Source of the DNA: Callorhinus ursinus
Lineage: Eukaryota; Chordata; Mammalia; Carnivora; Otariidae
NCBI RefSeq assembly: GCF_003265705.1
Contig: NW_020312817.1
Span: 27,785,777 to 27,849,776 of the forward strand
DNA: 64,000 bases
Direction: 5' to 3'
Part shown: positions 32,957-44,392 of the stretch, piece after piece
Layout: each line of letters begins with the position of its first letter
Position numbering within the stretch: position 1 is the first letter of the stretch
Position numbers and translations under genes: made by a program
The notes under the pieces: model-generated
The model's database searches: none
The model's input: only the letters and a program-made list of their open reading frames with translations
What the model was told of the DNA's origin: nothing

Positions 32957-33539
32957 TATTTTATTGTTAAGAAAAATAAAAGTTATTCCAGAGCAATGGA
33001 TCATTGCCTGCCCCTCCCCAACCTTCCCTTCTACTGAAATTTTCTCTGCTGTTGCTAAACCAACAACAAAATGACCTTGTGTCGTCCCACCTCAGTTGTA
33101 GTTAACTGTGTGAGAGGAGAATATGTGACTTAAGAATACTGTTCCCTGAGATTTATAGCCTCACATGAAAAGATGGGCTTGCCCAAGCATTTTTCTCTGG
33201 AATTGGAAAACCGGGGAACTGAGATTGAGCCACGTGGCCACAGGGGCAGCAGTGAAAAGGATGTGCAGAGGGCTACTGGGATGTAGCATGGCCAGGTGCC
33301 TGACGTTAGGAGACAGAAGTGAGGATGCCATCCAGATGACTTGGAGAGCGTAGGTGTTTTCTCATCTTTATAGATAAAACTGAAGCTCAGAGAGCTTGAG
33401 TTAAGTCATCCAAACCTGAAGAGCTAATAAAGGTATACTGTACTCACAGCTTTCTCTTACTCTTTCTCTCCATATAAAAATTAAAACAAACATACCCCAA
33501 AAAACCACCTTGGGCAGTACCAATGAAATATAATTCTAG

Positions 33540-33640
33540 AAGAGACTCATGCTCCTTTTTTCCTTTCTGAGTCTCTTGGACACTCTGTGTATCTGCTCTC
33601 TCTATATCTTCAATAAACTTTGTTTTCACCTAAAAAAAAA
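33540..33640 (+). mobile_element. Short polyadenylated retrocopy of an RNA 3' end
   Basis: About 90 bp carry AATAAA (33612-33617), and an A-run starts at 33632, the normal 14-20 base spacing for a cleaved, polyadenylated RNA. The insert is bracketed by AATTCTAG (33532-33539 and 33641-33648), so it arrived by L1-type reverse transcription. The end CAATAAACTTTGTTTTCACC resembles an LTR R region, so the source may be an LTR-terminated transcript. No coding sequence is present. Confidence 0.7.
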
Positions 33641-33840
33641 AATTCTAGGATAGTCTCCATTTCTCGTGGCCTACAATTTCTCTTTCTTTCAAAACATTTA
33701 GAGGCCATATACCCATATTTTTATAGGTTACCTAATTTGTAGTTTTACAAATAGTAATTTTAAAATCCCAACCTAGTACAATGAAAGATTAATGCTATAC
33801 TCTTTTTACTTCACTATTAGTAAGACTTCATCCATTTCTT

Positions 33841-34036
33841 TTTTTTTTTTAAGATTTTATTTATTCATTTGAGAGAGAGAATGAGAGAGAGAGAGTACAT
33901 GAGAGGGGGGAAGGTCAGAGGGAGAAGCGGACTCCCCGCCGAGCAGGGAGCCCGATGCGGGACTCGATCCCGGGACTCCAGGACCATGATCCGAGCCGAA
34001 GGCAGTCGCCCAACCAACTGAACCACCCAGGCGCCC
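33841..34036 (-). mobile_element. Carnivore tRNA-Lys SINE
   Basis: It has a T-run, AAGATTTTATTTATTCATTT, and AACCACCCAGGCGCCCC. Flanks AAGACTTCATCCATTTCT and AAGACTCCATCCATCTCT form its duplication, with two mismatches. Confidence 0.94.
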
Positions 34037-34136
34037 CAAGACTCCATCCATCTCTCACCCCATTTTTATCAGTAAAATTGATCTCTACAGCCTGCTTTTT
34101 GCTTCCAATTCTAGTTAGTGCAAATCTTTCTATTTA

Positions 34137-35744
34137 ATGAAGGAGGCACAAAAAGAGGAGGAAGAGAGATCCTCTCTGCTATGTGGCTTCTGGGGGAGAG
34201 AAGCTTTCTGTGCCATAGAAAGCAGTCAGATAATCTCATTTGATAAAGCATTGGAAACATTCATTAGACTCTCAATCTTGCCTTTCTGTGAAGTAAAGAG
34301 ATTTCAGTGAATATTCATAGTGATTGCTAATTTGTTTCCTACTAATATAAATCTGGCCTTGGAAGCAAAATTGAAACAAAGGGTCTTGTAAGATTCTGAG
34401 GACTTTTAAAAATAATGCTATGTCCTGTGAAAATAACCTTCAAGAACAAGTGTAATTCAGGTTGTTTTAATTACTTGTTATTTATTTATTTATTTTACCC
34501 TGGTAATAATGTTGAAATTGACATCTCTATAGTCCTAAAAACAAAGGAATATTTATGATATACTTTTCTCAAATCAGTGGCCCTTTCTTCCTTATGTGGA
34601 TGGGGGGAGTATGTATGACTGCTAGTTTCCATCATTTAAAAATGATTAGTAGTTTTATTTAAATTAGCAGTTGTTAGAGATACACTTATTAACTCTGATA
34701 ACTCAAATGACCTTCCTGAAATTGATGTGACTTATTTCACCAGCTTGAGGAAAAACATCACTTCGTACTCTTTGTCCTCACATGCTTTATTTGAGAAGAA
34801 ATCAAATATAATCCCACTGTGGTTTTTTCTGCCCTCCCCAACTGTCCAGGAACAGTTTGGACCAAAGCTTCCTTCCACATACCAGGCAGAGAATGAGGTG
34901 GGTGTCTAATCAGCCTGTTAGTGTCTGTTGCTTCAGATAGTACTACTGAGTTCTCCTGCTGGCTGCGCTGTACAGCCTGATGGACTCATGTCTATTCCTT
35001 TAGTCATGCCCTTCCTGGCATAGATCCTTGCAAAGGCTGATGTCACACTCCAAGGTTATGTTGACATGTTGAGCCACAGCTGTTTTTTCTGACACTGTGC
35101 CACAGTGGATCGAGGGGGGCTCCACACTCAAGCCCACTCTATACCAGGGTCAGTTCCCACCCTTTACCTTTGGGTGAGCCTGGACTACTAGCCTAGAATC
35201 TCCATTCCACTATGATTCTACTTTCGGGTTCCTGACAAATTTTCCTGCTAGTGGACTATTGTCTAAGCTATCATGATCAAGCCAGGTCATGTGGGGCTTC
35301 AAGTATCATCCCTCCCAGGGGTCTTGGGATCCTTAACAAAGTGGTCATCTTCTCTTCCTGAGTGCTGCATACAAACGGGTCTTAGACGGGGGACCTTTAC
35401 TCACAAGATTCTCTTACATTTCCCCCAGGACATGGCTCCAAGTCTTCCTTTATTTGCATCACTAGAACAGTTACCATTTCAGTGATAGCTCATTTAATGA
35501 GTCAGTCTGCCCCTGAATATATTGTGCCTCAGTTTTGGACCCAGAAGCAGTGGCCATAATTTAAAAATTTTCCTCATCTGAGGCTTCAAACATCTATGCA
35601 AGGCCCTGTGCTGCCAGTAATAGAGCAACAAAGGAGTGATTTGAAGGTATGCGAAGGAGATATGAGTTCTTGAATCTATGTGTATTTGTGTTGTTGAGTA
35701 GAAATCTCTGTGTGTATTCCAAAATAAATTGGACCTCTGAAAAA
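34137..35744. other. Intergenic, nothing recognised
   Basis: This is mixed unique-looking sequence with no young repeat. A TTTATTTATTTATTTTA tract is at about 34480. Part of 34.9-35.7 kb could be very old repeat sequence, but I cannot place it. Open frames here lack domains. Confidence 0.35.
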
Positions 35745-36300
35745 TGTAGGGGAGCAAAAATTTTTTCTCTACCCTCTCATGTTCAGTGTCTGGGAGCCTG
35801 CAGATTAAACTGACAAAAGACACATTAGCAAGAGAAAAAAAAAGTTTATTCATGAGTACAAAATGAGGGTGCTCATTGATGAGTAACTCAAAGGGTGTGA
35901 TTAGACTTTGGGGCTAATACATCATCTTAAATGGTGAAGGGGAAGGGGGAAAAGGCAGTGGGAAAACAGATGACTTCTTAAAAGGGGGTGGGGAGAAAGG
36001 GCATTTATGGAAGATAAATGGCTATTTGGAAGGATAAATGGGCTCCTAGGAGAATAGATGGGAGATAGAATAGCCTTGAGTCTTGAGTCTGTTGGAATGT
36101 AGTGCCTACTTCTTGAGTTGTAGTCTCCGAGAAGATTAGAGTTGTCCTCATGGAAGGGATTTATTACTGACAGTTGAAGTCTTTTGAGAGACTCTGCTTT
36201 TAGGAAGATGAGAGATTTCAGGAACTCAAATGCCTTCAGCTCAAAATAATTTTTATGCTACAGTGGCATATTTTGGGGTGGCATGTCCTGAGCCCCTTCA
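35745..36300 (-). mobile_element. Solo LTR, family A copy 2
   Basis: It has TG at 35745 and CA at 36299-36300, flanked by AAAA on both sides. Shared motifs are GATTAAACTGACAAAAGACA, TGCCTTCAGCTCAAAATAAT and CAGTGGCATATTTTGG. AATAAA reads on the minus strand near 35846. It is about 556 bp, with no adjoining viral genes. Confidence 0.82.
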
Positions 36301-36304
36301 AAAA

Positions 36305-38165
36305 GGACTAAATCATTTGAACATTACAAAGAATAACAAACTTTTAAAATATACAAAGGATAGTTTCCTGTTCCTTTTGAAGAAAATTATAATTCACTTT
36401 AAGAAAGTTTAATTAAAAAAAAAACAACAAAACCAAATATCCCCTAATCTCCCTAGAAAGCCAACCATTATTAATTTTAATACCAAATATATTTCATTCC
36501 AGTGGATCGTGGACAAAGGAGCTTTATGATCTTGGAATTCCCTATACTATGAAACCTTAGCCAGTAGCAGGAATAAATTCTTGTTGGTGGACCTTGACTG
36601 GTGTCTCTCATTGGTCAATTCCCTGCTGCCTCATGCCATAGGAAGGGAGAGGGTGCTGGTGGCCCCCATGGCACCCTGGTATTGGGAATGAGAGTGTAAT
36701 CAATGTTCACGATAAAAGCTTGGTTTCTTTTAATTTTTCTACTTTTTGATGTTAAGTGTGTAGTCACTAACATCTACTTGATGGCTTATCAGATTTGTTT
36801 AGTCTCTACTTAGGGCTGGATGTACAATATATATATATTTTTAACCTGAAAGATAAAATATAGAGAAAGTATTTTCAAGTTAATTGTGTGCCTGTGGACC
36901 TGGGAAAGACAAAAGATGAGTTTACTAAACCCTAATAAAGTCAAAATATTTGTATTTTGTTTCAATAACTGAGCCCTAGAGTCTGTGGGGACCCTTGTTT
37001 TTTTATTCTTTGTTATAGCAGGTACTCAACAATGGGTTTGGAATAGTCTCTTTGTTCTGTGGCCAATGAGGTTTTCTTACTGGTGGCAGATGGCAATTTA
37101 GTTTTGAATTGGACTGGACAGGGATACTTTTTTTTTCCCCCCTGGCTATGGTGATGATTTTGGGAAGGCAAGCCTCCGTAGAATGTTAATTCTGGCAGGT
37201 TAGATTTTTCATGTAATTGTAATTGGAAGAATCAGGAAAAATGACTGTAAGTTGGCCAATAAATGCTTCCCACAGGGGAAGGATCTACTTGGAATTGTTG
37301 CTAATGATGTCAAGCCTCTTCTGTAGCTGATGACTGTTATAAATTCAGACTTCCCTCTTGTGCCTTATCCTGGTAGATGCGCTTTGAAGACCTTTCTCCC
37401 TGTGCTACCACAAGGCCCCTAAACATTCTTGCATAGCTGCTATTTTATATTTATGTTTCCTTGATGTCTCTCCTGAGCCAATAACAGCATCTGCTCCCAC
37501 AGTTTGCAGGGCATTAAAGCAAGAGTCCTCTTGGTACTCTATGATCTATGACGGACACTTCTTATCGACTGCATTTTAATCAGGTTCCCTTTTCCCTTCC
37601 TCTAAGTAGAGGTGTTTTCTGCATCATGCCATTGACAGATGCCCTCATCAGCTTTGTTCATAAATCCATAAGAAAATTAGTTTACAGTTATGAAATAATA
37701 CACTATGTTTCCTATTCAGATTTGTTTCTATCAAAAAAGGAAGATTTGCTATTTGCCTGGGAAGGACTGAATTGGTTCTGTGCTTTGTTAGAACACTGAA
37801 TGACACTTTGGCAGTGCCTCTGTGTGTGTTTATTCAATTTCAGATAAGTGGACATTTATCTGTTATGTAGCTTATGCCACATAAAAAAGTTTTAGATAAA
37901 ACACTTCTGTAGATCCAAGCTGTGCTTTGAAATGATCATTTTATAGGATTTTATTTCTGAAGTGACATTCATAACCTCATATTAAATGACTTCTTATGAA
38001 GCTATCTTACAGCACTGAAGAAAGAAATCAGAGAAAGAAATGATTTAAATATATGCATTTACCCAGATCTGTCGTTAATCCAAGGGCCATGGTATAAGTA
38101 TCGCTGTCGAGTCTTATATATAATGAAGGAATCTGAAAATATTCAACTTAGAAATTATCTTGGGT
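36305..38165. other. Intergenic, nothing recognised
   Basis: This is AT-rich unique-looking DNA without visible SINE or LINE insertions. I found no exon, RNA gene or coding frame that I can support. Confidence 0.4.
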
Positions 38166-38168
38166 TAG

Positions 38169-38659
38169 TGTTGTAGACTGAATATTTGTGTCTCCTCTCT
38201 ACCCCTATTCATGTTATAATCCTAACCTCCAATGTGATGGTATGAGAAGGTAGGGCCTTTGGGAGGTAATTAGGTCTTAAGGGTAGAGCCCTCATTTTTT
38301 TTTTATTATGTTCAGTTAGCCACTGTATGTACTCATCACTAGTTTTTGATGTAGTGTTCCATGATTCACTAATTGCATATAACACCCAGTGCTCCTCACA
38401 ACACGTGGAACCCTCATGAATGGCGTTAGTGTCCTCAGAAAAGGGATCCCAGAGTGGCCTCTTTCGCCCTCTATCTGCTGTGTGAGGCTAATAACAGGAC
38501 AGGAGTCGCTGCCCAGAAGAGGCTTCTCTCCAGTACCTGACCACACTGGCACCCTGATCTCAGACTTCTAGTCTCCAGAACTGTGAAAAATAAATTCCTG
38601 TTGTCTATAAGATATCCAGTCTCTGGTTCTTTGTTAAGCAGCCCGAACTAACTAGCACA
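38169..38659 (+). mobile_element. MST/MLT1-type LTR (ERVL-MaLR) with a tiny L1 insertion
   Basis: TGTTGTAGACTGAATATTTG, CCTAACCTCCAATGTGATGG, GGGCCTTTGGGAGGTAATTA, CCAGAACTGTGAAAAATAAA and GCAGCCCGAACTAACTAGCA follow the MaLR LTR order. It is a noncoding ancient LTR. The L1 tail at 38296-38407 interrupts it. Confidence 0.85.
38296..38407 (-). mobile_element. 112-bp L1 3' tail inside the MaLR LTR
   Basis: It begins with a T-run, then ATTATGTTCAGTTAGCCACT, TTTTTGATGTAGTGTTCCAT and AACACCCAGTGCTCC, which is the extreme L1 3' end reversed. LTR sequence GAGCCCTCAT / GAACCCTCAT is duplicated at 38286-38295 and 38408-38417. Confidence 0.9.
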
Positions 38660-38793
38660 AGTGTGGTGTTTCCCTGTTTTCCATAGAACAGCAGTTTAGA
38701 GAACTGTCAATAGCTTTAAGGAAAAAAACACTTCGAGGAGAAAATGTGTTCTAAGAGATTTATGAAGCAGGTTAAAAAAATGTCAAGTTTTCT

Positions 38794-38990
38794 GGGGCGC
38801 CTGAGTGGCTCAGTCAGTTAAGCATCTGCCTTCGGCTCAGGTCATGATCCCAGGGTCCTGGGATTGAACCCCGTGTCGGGCTCCCTGCTCCACGGGAAGG
38901 CTGCTTCTCCCTCTCCCACTCCCCCTGCTCGTGTTCCCTCTATCACTGTGTCTCTCTCTGTCAAATAAATAAATAAAATCTTAAAAAAAA
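38794..38990 (+). mobile_element. Carnivore tRNA-Lys SINE
   Basis: It runs from GGGGCGCCTGAGTGGCTCAG to AAATAAATAAATAAAATCTT and an A-run. A GTC-GTTTTCT-like flank occurs on both sides. Confidence 0.95.
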
Positions 38991-39363
38991 AGTCGTTTTC
39001 TTTATTATAAGATTTCACATCTCCTTTATGTTAATATGGGTTAGAGTCTCCAAGAGACAATTATGTTATGTTGTGCTTCCCAAGGTTGTTTGACCACAAA
39101 TTTAATTTTTTCCCAACATATCATTTTGTGGGGCTCAGGTTTAGCCAAACATACATGGGAAAGTGCTGGTGTAGTGTGGCTCCTTAGTTCTTTAGTAGAA
39201 GAAAGTGGGATCCAGAAGAGAGAAGTGGCATTCCTAATATTCCCCAGATGGTGAAGAGCTGTCTCAAAGCTGGAACCAAGCTCCCCATGTCTTTGTTCTT
39301 TCCATGATTCCACAATGGCTCCACCTGGTTATACTTTTCCTATGGGACGATCACTCTTAGAGT

Positions 39364-39550
39364 AGGTCCTATGTACTTTTTCTCTTCATGTTTTTTTGCA
39401 ATATATGTTTAAAAAATAACCTTGAGTTTTTAGAGCAGTTTTAGGTTTATAGCAAAATTGAGGTCCTATGTACTTTTCGTGCTTTTTGCAATATCCATTT
39501 ACAAAATAAACTTTTTTTTTTAGAGCAGTTTTAGGGTTATAGCAGAATTG
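39364..39550 (+). repeat. Imperfect tandem duplication, two units
   Basis: Unit 1 (39364-39460) and unit 2 (39461-39550) both start AGGTCCTATGTACTTTT, share TTTTTGCAATAT, and end TTTAGAGCAGTTTTAGG(T/G)TTATAGCA(A/G)AATTG. It lies at the 3' end of an old L1. Confidence 0.9.
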
Positions 39551-40970
39551 AGCAGATGATACAGAGATTTCCCATTTGTCCCCTTCCCCCACACATGCAT
39601 AACCTACCCTGTTATCAACTTCCCCCACCAGAATGGTACATTTGTTATAATGGATGAACCTATGTTAACACATTATTATCATCCAAAGTCCATTGTTTAC
39701 ACTGGGATTTGCTCTTGGTGTTGTACATCCTATGGGTTTTGATAAATGTATAAAGACATGTATCCACCATCTAGTATCAGACAGTGTAGTTTCTCTGCCC
39801 TAAAAATCCTCTGTGCTGCTCTCATCCATCCTTCCTTCCTCCCCAACCCTGGCAGCCACTGGTCCTTTACTGTCTCCATAGTTATGCCTTTTCCTAGATT
39901 GTCACAGAGTTGGAATCATGTGGTATGTAGTTGTAGGGGAGGAAAAACTTAATTTTTCCCCTTCTGCCCTCCTAGTTCTCTAGCTGGGACCTATAAATTA
40001 GATCGACAAAAGACAAATTAGCAAGAACCCCCCCCCAAAAAAGTGTTTTAATAACATGTATCGTGCATTCTCATGGGAACGTTCAGAGGTAATTCAAAGG
40101 GATGGTTAGAACTTGGGTTTATACAGTGTCTTAACGAGAGAACAATACATTTTTAGAGAAGTGACCAGACAAAGGAATAAGACTTGGAGTTTCTAGGGTG
40201 GCAGACTGTGGGAGGGCAAATGTATGGGGGAAATCAATGGATGATAAAGACTAGTTTTACCAAGGTTTGTTATGTAGATTGCTCTGGTGCCATCTACAGT
40301 CGTCTCTGGTGATTAACTTCTGTCCTTTTCTGGTAGGGAGGAGGTGAGGGCATCTTTATAAATTTATGTCCCGTTTTTAAGCACATAAGGAAAGGGCAGA
40401 GAACTTTTCTTGAATCTACTTCTACTTAATTGTCTTTAGCTCAAAATAATCCTTGGGCCAAAGTGGCATATTTTGGATGGCATATTCTGCTACCCTTCAT
40501 AGTCTTTTCAGACTGGCTTCTTTTGCTTAGTACTATGCATTTAATGTTCTTCCATGTCTTTTTATGGCTTGATAGCTCATCTCCTTTTAGCTCTGAATAA
40601 TATTTCATTATCTGAATGTACCACAGTTTTTTTAATTTATTCACCTGCTGAAGGACATCTTGGTTGCTTCCAATATTTGGCAATTATGAATAAAGCTGCT
40701 ACAAACATTTGTGTGTAGATTTTTGTGTGGAAGTAAGTTTTCAACTCATTTGAGTAAATACCAAGGAGTACAATTGCTGGATTTTATGGGAAGACTATAT
40801 TTAGTTTTGTGAGAAACTGCCAGACTCTTCCAAAGTGGCTATACCACTTTTATTTCCACCAGCAAAGAATGAGAGTTTTTCTTGTTCCACATCCTCGTTA
40901 GCATTTGGTGGTGTCTAATAGATGGATTTATCTGATAGATGTATATAGTTCCTTGTAATTTTTAAGGTTT
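39500..40970 (-). mobile_element. Ancient L1 3' region, split by an LTR
   Basis: Left part: ACAGAGATTTCCCATTTGTC, TCCAAAGTCCATTGTTTACA and CAGCCACTGGTCCTTTACTG. Right part: GACTGGCTTCTTTTGCTTAG, TGGTTGCTTCCAATATTTGG and CCAGACTCTTCCAAAGTGGC. Together they read as one old L1 3' UTR plus ORF2 end in reverse. The LTR at 39932-40499 lies between them. Confidence 0.85.
39932..40499 (-). mobile_element. Solo LTR, family A copy 3, in an old L1
   Basis: It has TG at 39932 and CA at 40498-40499, flanked by TAGT (39928-39931 and 40500-40503). It is 568 bp. It shares GACAAAAGACAAATTAGCAA, CTTTAGCTCAAAATAATCC and CAAAGTGGCATATTTTGGA with the other two copies. It lacks internal viral sequence. Confidence 0.85.
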
Positions 40971-41542
40971 ATTTTTTCTAAAATGGTTTTAACATTTAAA
41001 TAAAATAGAAGGCTTTTAAGGAAAAAAAAAATCAACCTATTGTATTCACTTCTTCCCAATCCCCAGTCTTGTTTGCGAGAGGCAAACATTTTTAACTCTC
41101 ACCTTTTTCTTTTGCTGTCTGCCTCCATATTTTCAAGTAACACTGTATTGTCTTAGTTTATTAACTCTACACATTATCTGTTCATTTCCTATTATGCGGG
41201 ATGAGAATTTAACACTTTGATACTTTTCCTTAGCCTAATTTCATTGCTCACTTTCTCTACTTGTGTTTATTTTTTGTACAGTGTTTTTTGTATATCCTGA
41301 AGTTAGTAAGTGTATAGCTTTTTTCATTTGCTTTGTTTCATATGTATATACAAATATATTAAAATGTTTATATAAATATATTTATATACATATGAGTAAG
41401 GTATAAACACAAATATACGTATGAATAAGCAGAAAGAGTAAAGGAGGAAGTGAGAAGGGAGGGAGGGAGAGAGCAAACCTCTCAATATAATTTTGCACAT
41501 AGACAAGCTTATCAGATATTTTATCAGGACCTCTTTTTCTTT

Positions 41543-41736
41543 TTCTTTTTTAAGATTTTATTTATTTGACACAGAGAGACACAGTGAGAGAGGGAACACA
41601 AGCAGGGGGAGTGGGAGAGGGAGAAGAAGCCTTCTTGCGGACCACGGAGCCCAATGTGGGGCTTGATCCCAGGACCCCGGGATCATGACCTGAGCCGAAG
41701 GCAGATGCTTAACTGACTGAGCCACTCAGGCGCCCT
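41543..41736 (-). mobile_element. Carnivore tRNA-Lys SINE
   Basis: It runs from AAGATTTTATTTATTTGACA to GAGCCACTCAGGCGCC. The 17-bp duplication AGGACCTCTTTTTCTTT is at 41526-41542 and 41737-41753. Confidence 0.95.
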
Positions 41737-41997
41737 AGGACCTCTTTTTCTTTGGAGACTTTTCTTGAGCCCACAAACTTCCAGTCTCTATCTCTAGGCC
41801 TGTTGCGCAGTCATCTTCTGGGAATATTCTTTGTTACCCTTTCAGATTCATTTCATGGATACTTTGTTTCTTGGCTTACTCTTTTGATGAAGAACATTCT
41901 TCAAATGTCTAATATCTTAACTTTATTCTTGTACTTGATTAATACTTTGGCTAACTATAGAAATCTAGGTTGAAGGTAATTTTCCCTCAGAATTTTA

Positions 41998-42196
41998 TTT
42001 ATTTATTTAATTTTTTTAAAAAAGATTTTATTTATTTATCTGACAGAGAGAGAGACAGCAAGAGAGGGAACACAAGCAGGGGGAGTGGGAGAGGGAGAAG
42101 CAGGCTTCCCGCGGAGCAGGGAGCCCAATGCCGGGCTCCATCCCAGGACGCTGAGCCAAAGGCAGACACTTAACACCTGAGCCACCCAGGCTCCCC
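41998..42196 (-). mobile_element. Carnivore tRNA-Lys SINE
   Basis: It runs from AAAGATTTTATTTATTTATC to GAGCCACCCAGGCTCCCC. The duplication TCCCTCAGAATTTTA is at 41983-41997 and 42197-42211. A stretch usually found between GGACC and CCTGAGCC is partly deleted. Confidence 0.94.
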
Positions 42197-42227
42197 TCCC
42201 TCAGAATTTTAAAAACATTGCTTCCAG

Positions 42228-42432
42228 GGATGCCTGGGTGGCTCAGTCAGTTAAGCCTCTGCCTTCAGCTCAGGTCATGATCCCAGAGTCCTGGGATCAA
42301 GTCCCACATCAGCTCAGCGGGGAGCCTGCTTCTCCCTCCGCCTGCAGTCTCCCTGACTGTGCTCTCTCTCTCTCTCTCTCTCTCTCTGACAAACAGATAA
42401 ATAAAATCTTTTAAAAAATCTCCAGAAAACAG
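42228..42432 (+). mobile_element. Carnivore tRNA-Lys SINE with CT expansion
   Basis: It has GGATGCCTGGGTGGCTCAG, a CT run (about 42361-42388), and AAATAAAATCTTTT. The duplication CATTGCTTCCAG is at 42216-42227 and 42433-42444. Confidence 0.95.
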
Positions 42433-42679
42433 CATTGCTTCCAGATTCCATGGCAGTTTTTGAGAAGTCTAATTTAGTCATTTTAGTTTCCTTTTATGAG
42501 TGACTTTTAATATGTTTTGTTCTTTCTGAAAGCTTTTATAATCTCTTTGACCTTGGTGTTCTGGAATTTCACAATAGTATGCCTTGATTGTGGGTCTTTT
42601 CTCATTTTCTTATCTGGCTCTTGGTAACCTTTTCCAATCCCTGGATTCATGTTCTTCATGAAAGACAAGTGTTCTCTCA

Positions 42680-43260
42680 TTTTTTTGTGTGTATTTGTTT
42701 AATAGTGGTAAAAGACACATAAAGTAAAATTTACCATCTTAACCAATTTTTCTGGCCTTCAACTGATTGGGTGAGGCCCACCCACATTTTGGAGAGTAAT
42801 CTGCTTTACTCAGTCTGCTGATTTAATTGTTAATCTCATCTAAAAAATACCTTCACACCAATATCTAAACTGATGTTTGACCAAATATCTGGGCACCGTG
42901 CCTAGCTAAGTGGACATATGAAATTAATCATTATTGTTATATAAATAGAATCATACAGTATTTGTCCTTTTGTGACAGGCTGATTTTACTTAGCATAATG
43001 TTATCAAGGTTTTTCCATGTTGTGGCATGTGTCAGAATTTCCTTCCTTTTTAGGGCTTAATAATGTTCCATTGTACGTTCATACCACTTTTTGTTTATCT
43101 GTTCATCTGTCTCTGGACATTTGGGTTGCTTCCACCTGTTGGCTATTGTGAATAATGCTGCCATGAACCTGGATGTACAAATATCTCTTGAAGTCCTTGC
43201 TTTCAATGCTTTGGGTGTATATACCCAGAAATGGGATTTCTGAATCACATGGCTCTCATT
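42680..43260 (-). mobile_element. Ancient L1 ORF2 3' region with an inserted old repeat
   Basis: Both sides show L1 text in reverse (CATAAAGTAAAATTTACCAT at left; CTGGACATTTGGGTTGCTTC and AATAATGCTGCCATGAACCT at right). Between them, about 42750-42905, GTGAGGCCCACCCACATTTT to CCAAATATCTGGGCACCGTG is a fragment of another common mammalian repeat. I do not name that family. Confidence 0.7.
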
Positions 43261-43296
43261 TGTTTTTCATTTTGAAATCTTATTAATTGGATTTTT

Positions 43297-43485
43297 TTTA
43301 AAGATTTTATTTATTTATTTGAGAGAGAATGAGAGAGAGAGCGCACACGAGAGGGGGGAGGGTCAGAGGGAGAAGCAGACTCCCTGCCGAGCAGGGAGCC
43401 TGATGCGGGACTCGATCCCGGGACTCCAGGATCATGACCTGAGCCAAAGGCCGTCGCTTAACCAACTGAGCCACCCAGGCGTCCC
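43297..43485 (-). mobile_element. Carnivore tRNA-Lys SINE
   Basis: It runs from AAAGATTTTATTTATTTATT to GAGCCACCCAGGCGTCCC. Diverged TATTAATTGGATTTT / TATTAGTTGGATCTT flanks are its duplication. Confidence 0.94.
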
Positions 43486-43599
43486 CTATTAGTTGGATCT
43501 TAAAATTCTTAGATTGATTCTCTAATTTTCTTACCTTTTTTCTTCTCTCCCGTGACTGTCCTTTTATTCTACTTTTTGGAACTTTTCCTTTACTGTGGT

Positions 43600-43720
43600 T
43601 TTCGATCAGTTCCCATTCTAATTCTCTTCTCTTCCTCCTTTCCATCCTTCCTTCCTTCCTTGCCGCTCCCTCTCCCTTCCTCCTTCCCTTCCCATCCTTC
43701 CTCTCTTTCCTTCTGGGACT
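43600..43720. repeat. Pyrimidine-rich low-complexity tract
   Basis: CCTTCCTTCCTTCC-type and CTCCC runs dominate. It creates spurious Lys/Arg/Glu-rich frames on the minus strand. Confidence 0.85.
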
Positions 43721-43749
43721 CCAGCTATATCTCCTCTGTTGAACAAGCA

Positions 43750-44378
43750 TTGCTTTGGAGTTAAATCATGGGAGCAGTTTATTTTTGTCTGCTACTCTCC
43801 TTTTGTTATTTTGTGGGGCTCGCTCTTCCTTTGCCCTTGAATGAAATTTAGCACCATAACTTTTCTCACATTTTCAGATAACCAAAGATGCTTCCCAGTT
43901 GCATGTCATAGTGAAATAATTAATCTTGACTTAAAGTTAAATCTTATTTTCTCCAGCTTAGGCTGCTGGAGATGTGAAGTGTGAATCAAAAAAGGGAGCA
44001 TATGGCCTGCTTCTTTTCTCTTTATACCTGACACTTTTATTCCTTCTGTTCCCTCATTCTAATCACAGTTCCTGATCTCTCTCCCCTCCAGGGTAGGAAT
44101 CCTGCACATAGAAAGAGAAGGAATCAAAGACCTGTCTGTAATGACAATAGGGCCAAGGTGTGTGGTTTCTTATATTAGTCATTATTTCCTAACCTAGTTT
44201 ATATATTTTAGTAGCTCATTAACAGATATAAAATGATCGTATTTAATGCAGTCATAAGACATCATTTCGGTTATGTTGGAGCACCTTCTGAGAACCCTTC
44301 CCCGGTACCCCACCTATCTCCAACAGGGTTGACCTCATCCTGTACCTCTGCTTGTGCCTGCTTCTGTTTTGCTCGTAA
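43750..44378. other. Intergenic, nothing recognised
   Basis: This unique-looking stretch lies between a pyrimidine tract and a SINE pair. No supported gene or repeat. Confidence 0.4.
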
Positions 44379-44392
44379 CAGACTGTATTAGA

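Noticed and set aside
34900..35744. Possible internal endogenous-retrovirus sequence beside the LTR at 35745
   Set aside because: I looked for a primer-binding site and coding motifs next to the LTR and saw neither; the matching AAAA flanks fit a solo LTR.
43307..43750. 147-codon Lys/Arg/Glu-rich frame
   Set aside because: It translates a pyrimidine-rich simple tract plus a SINE.
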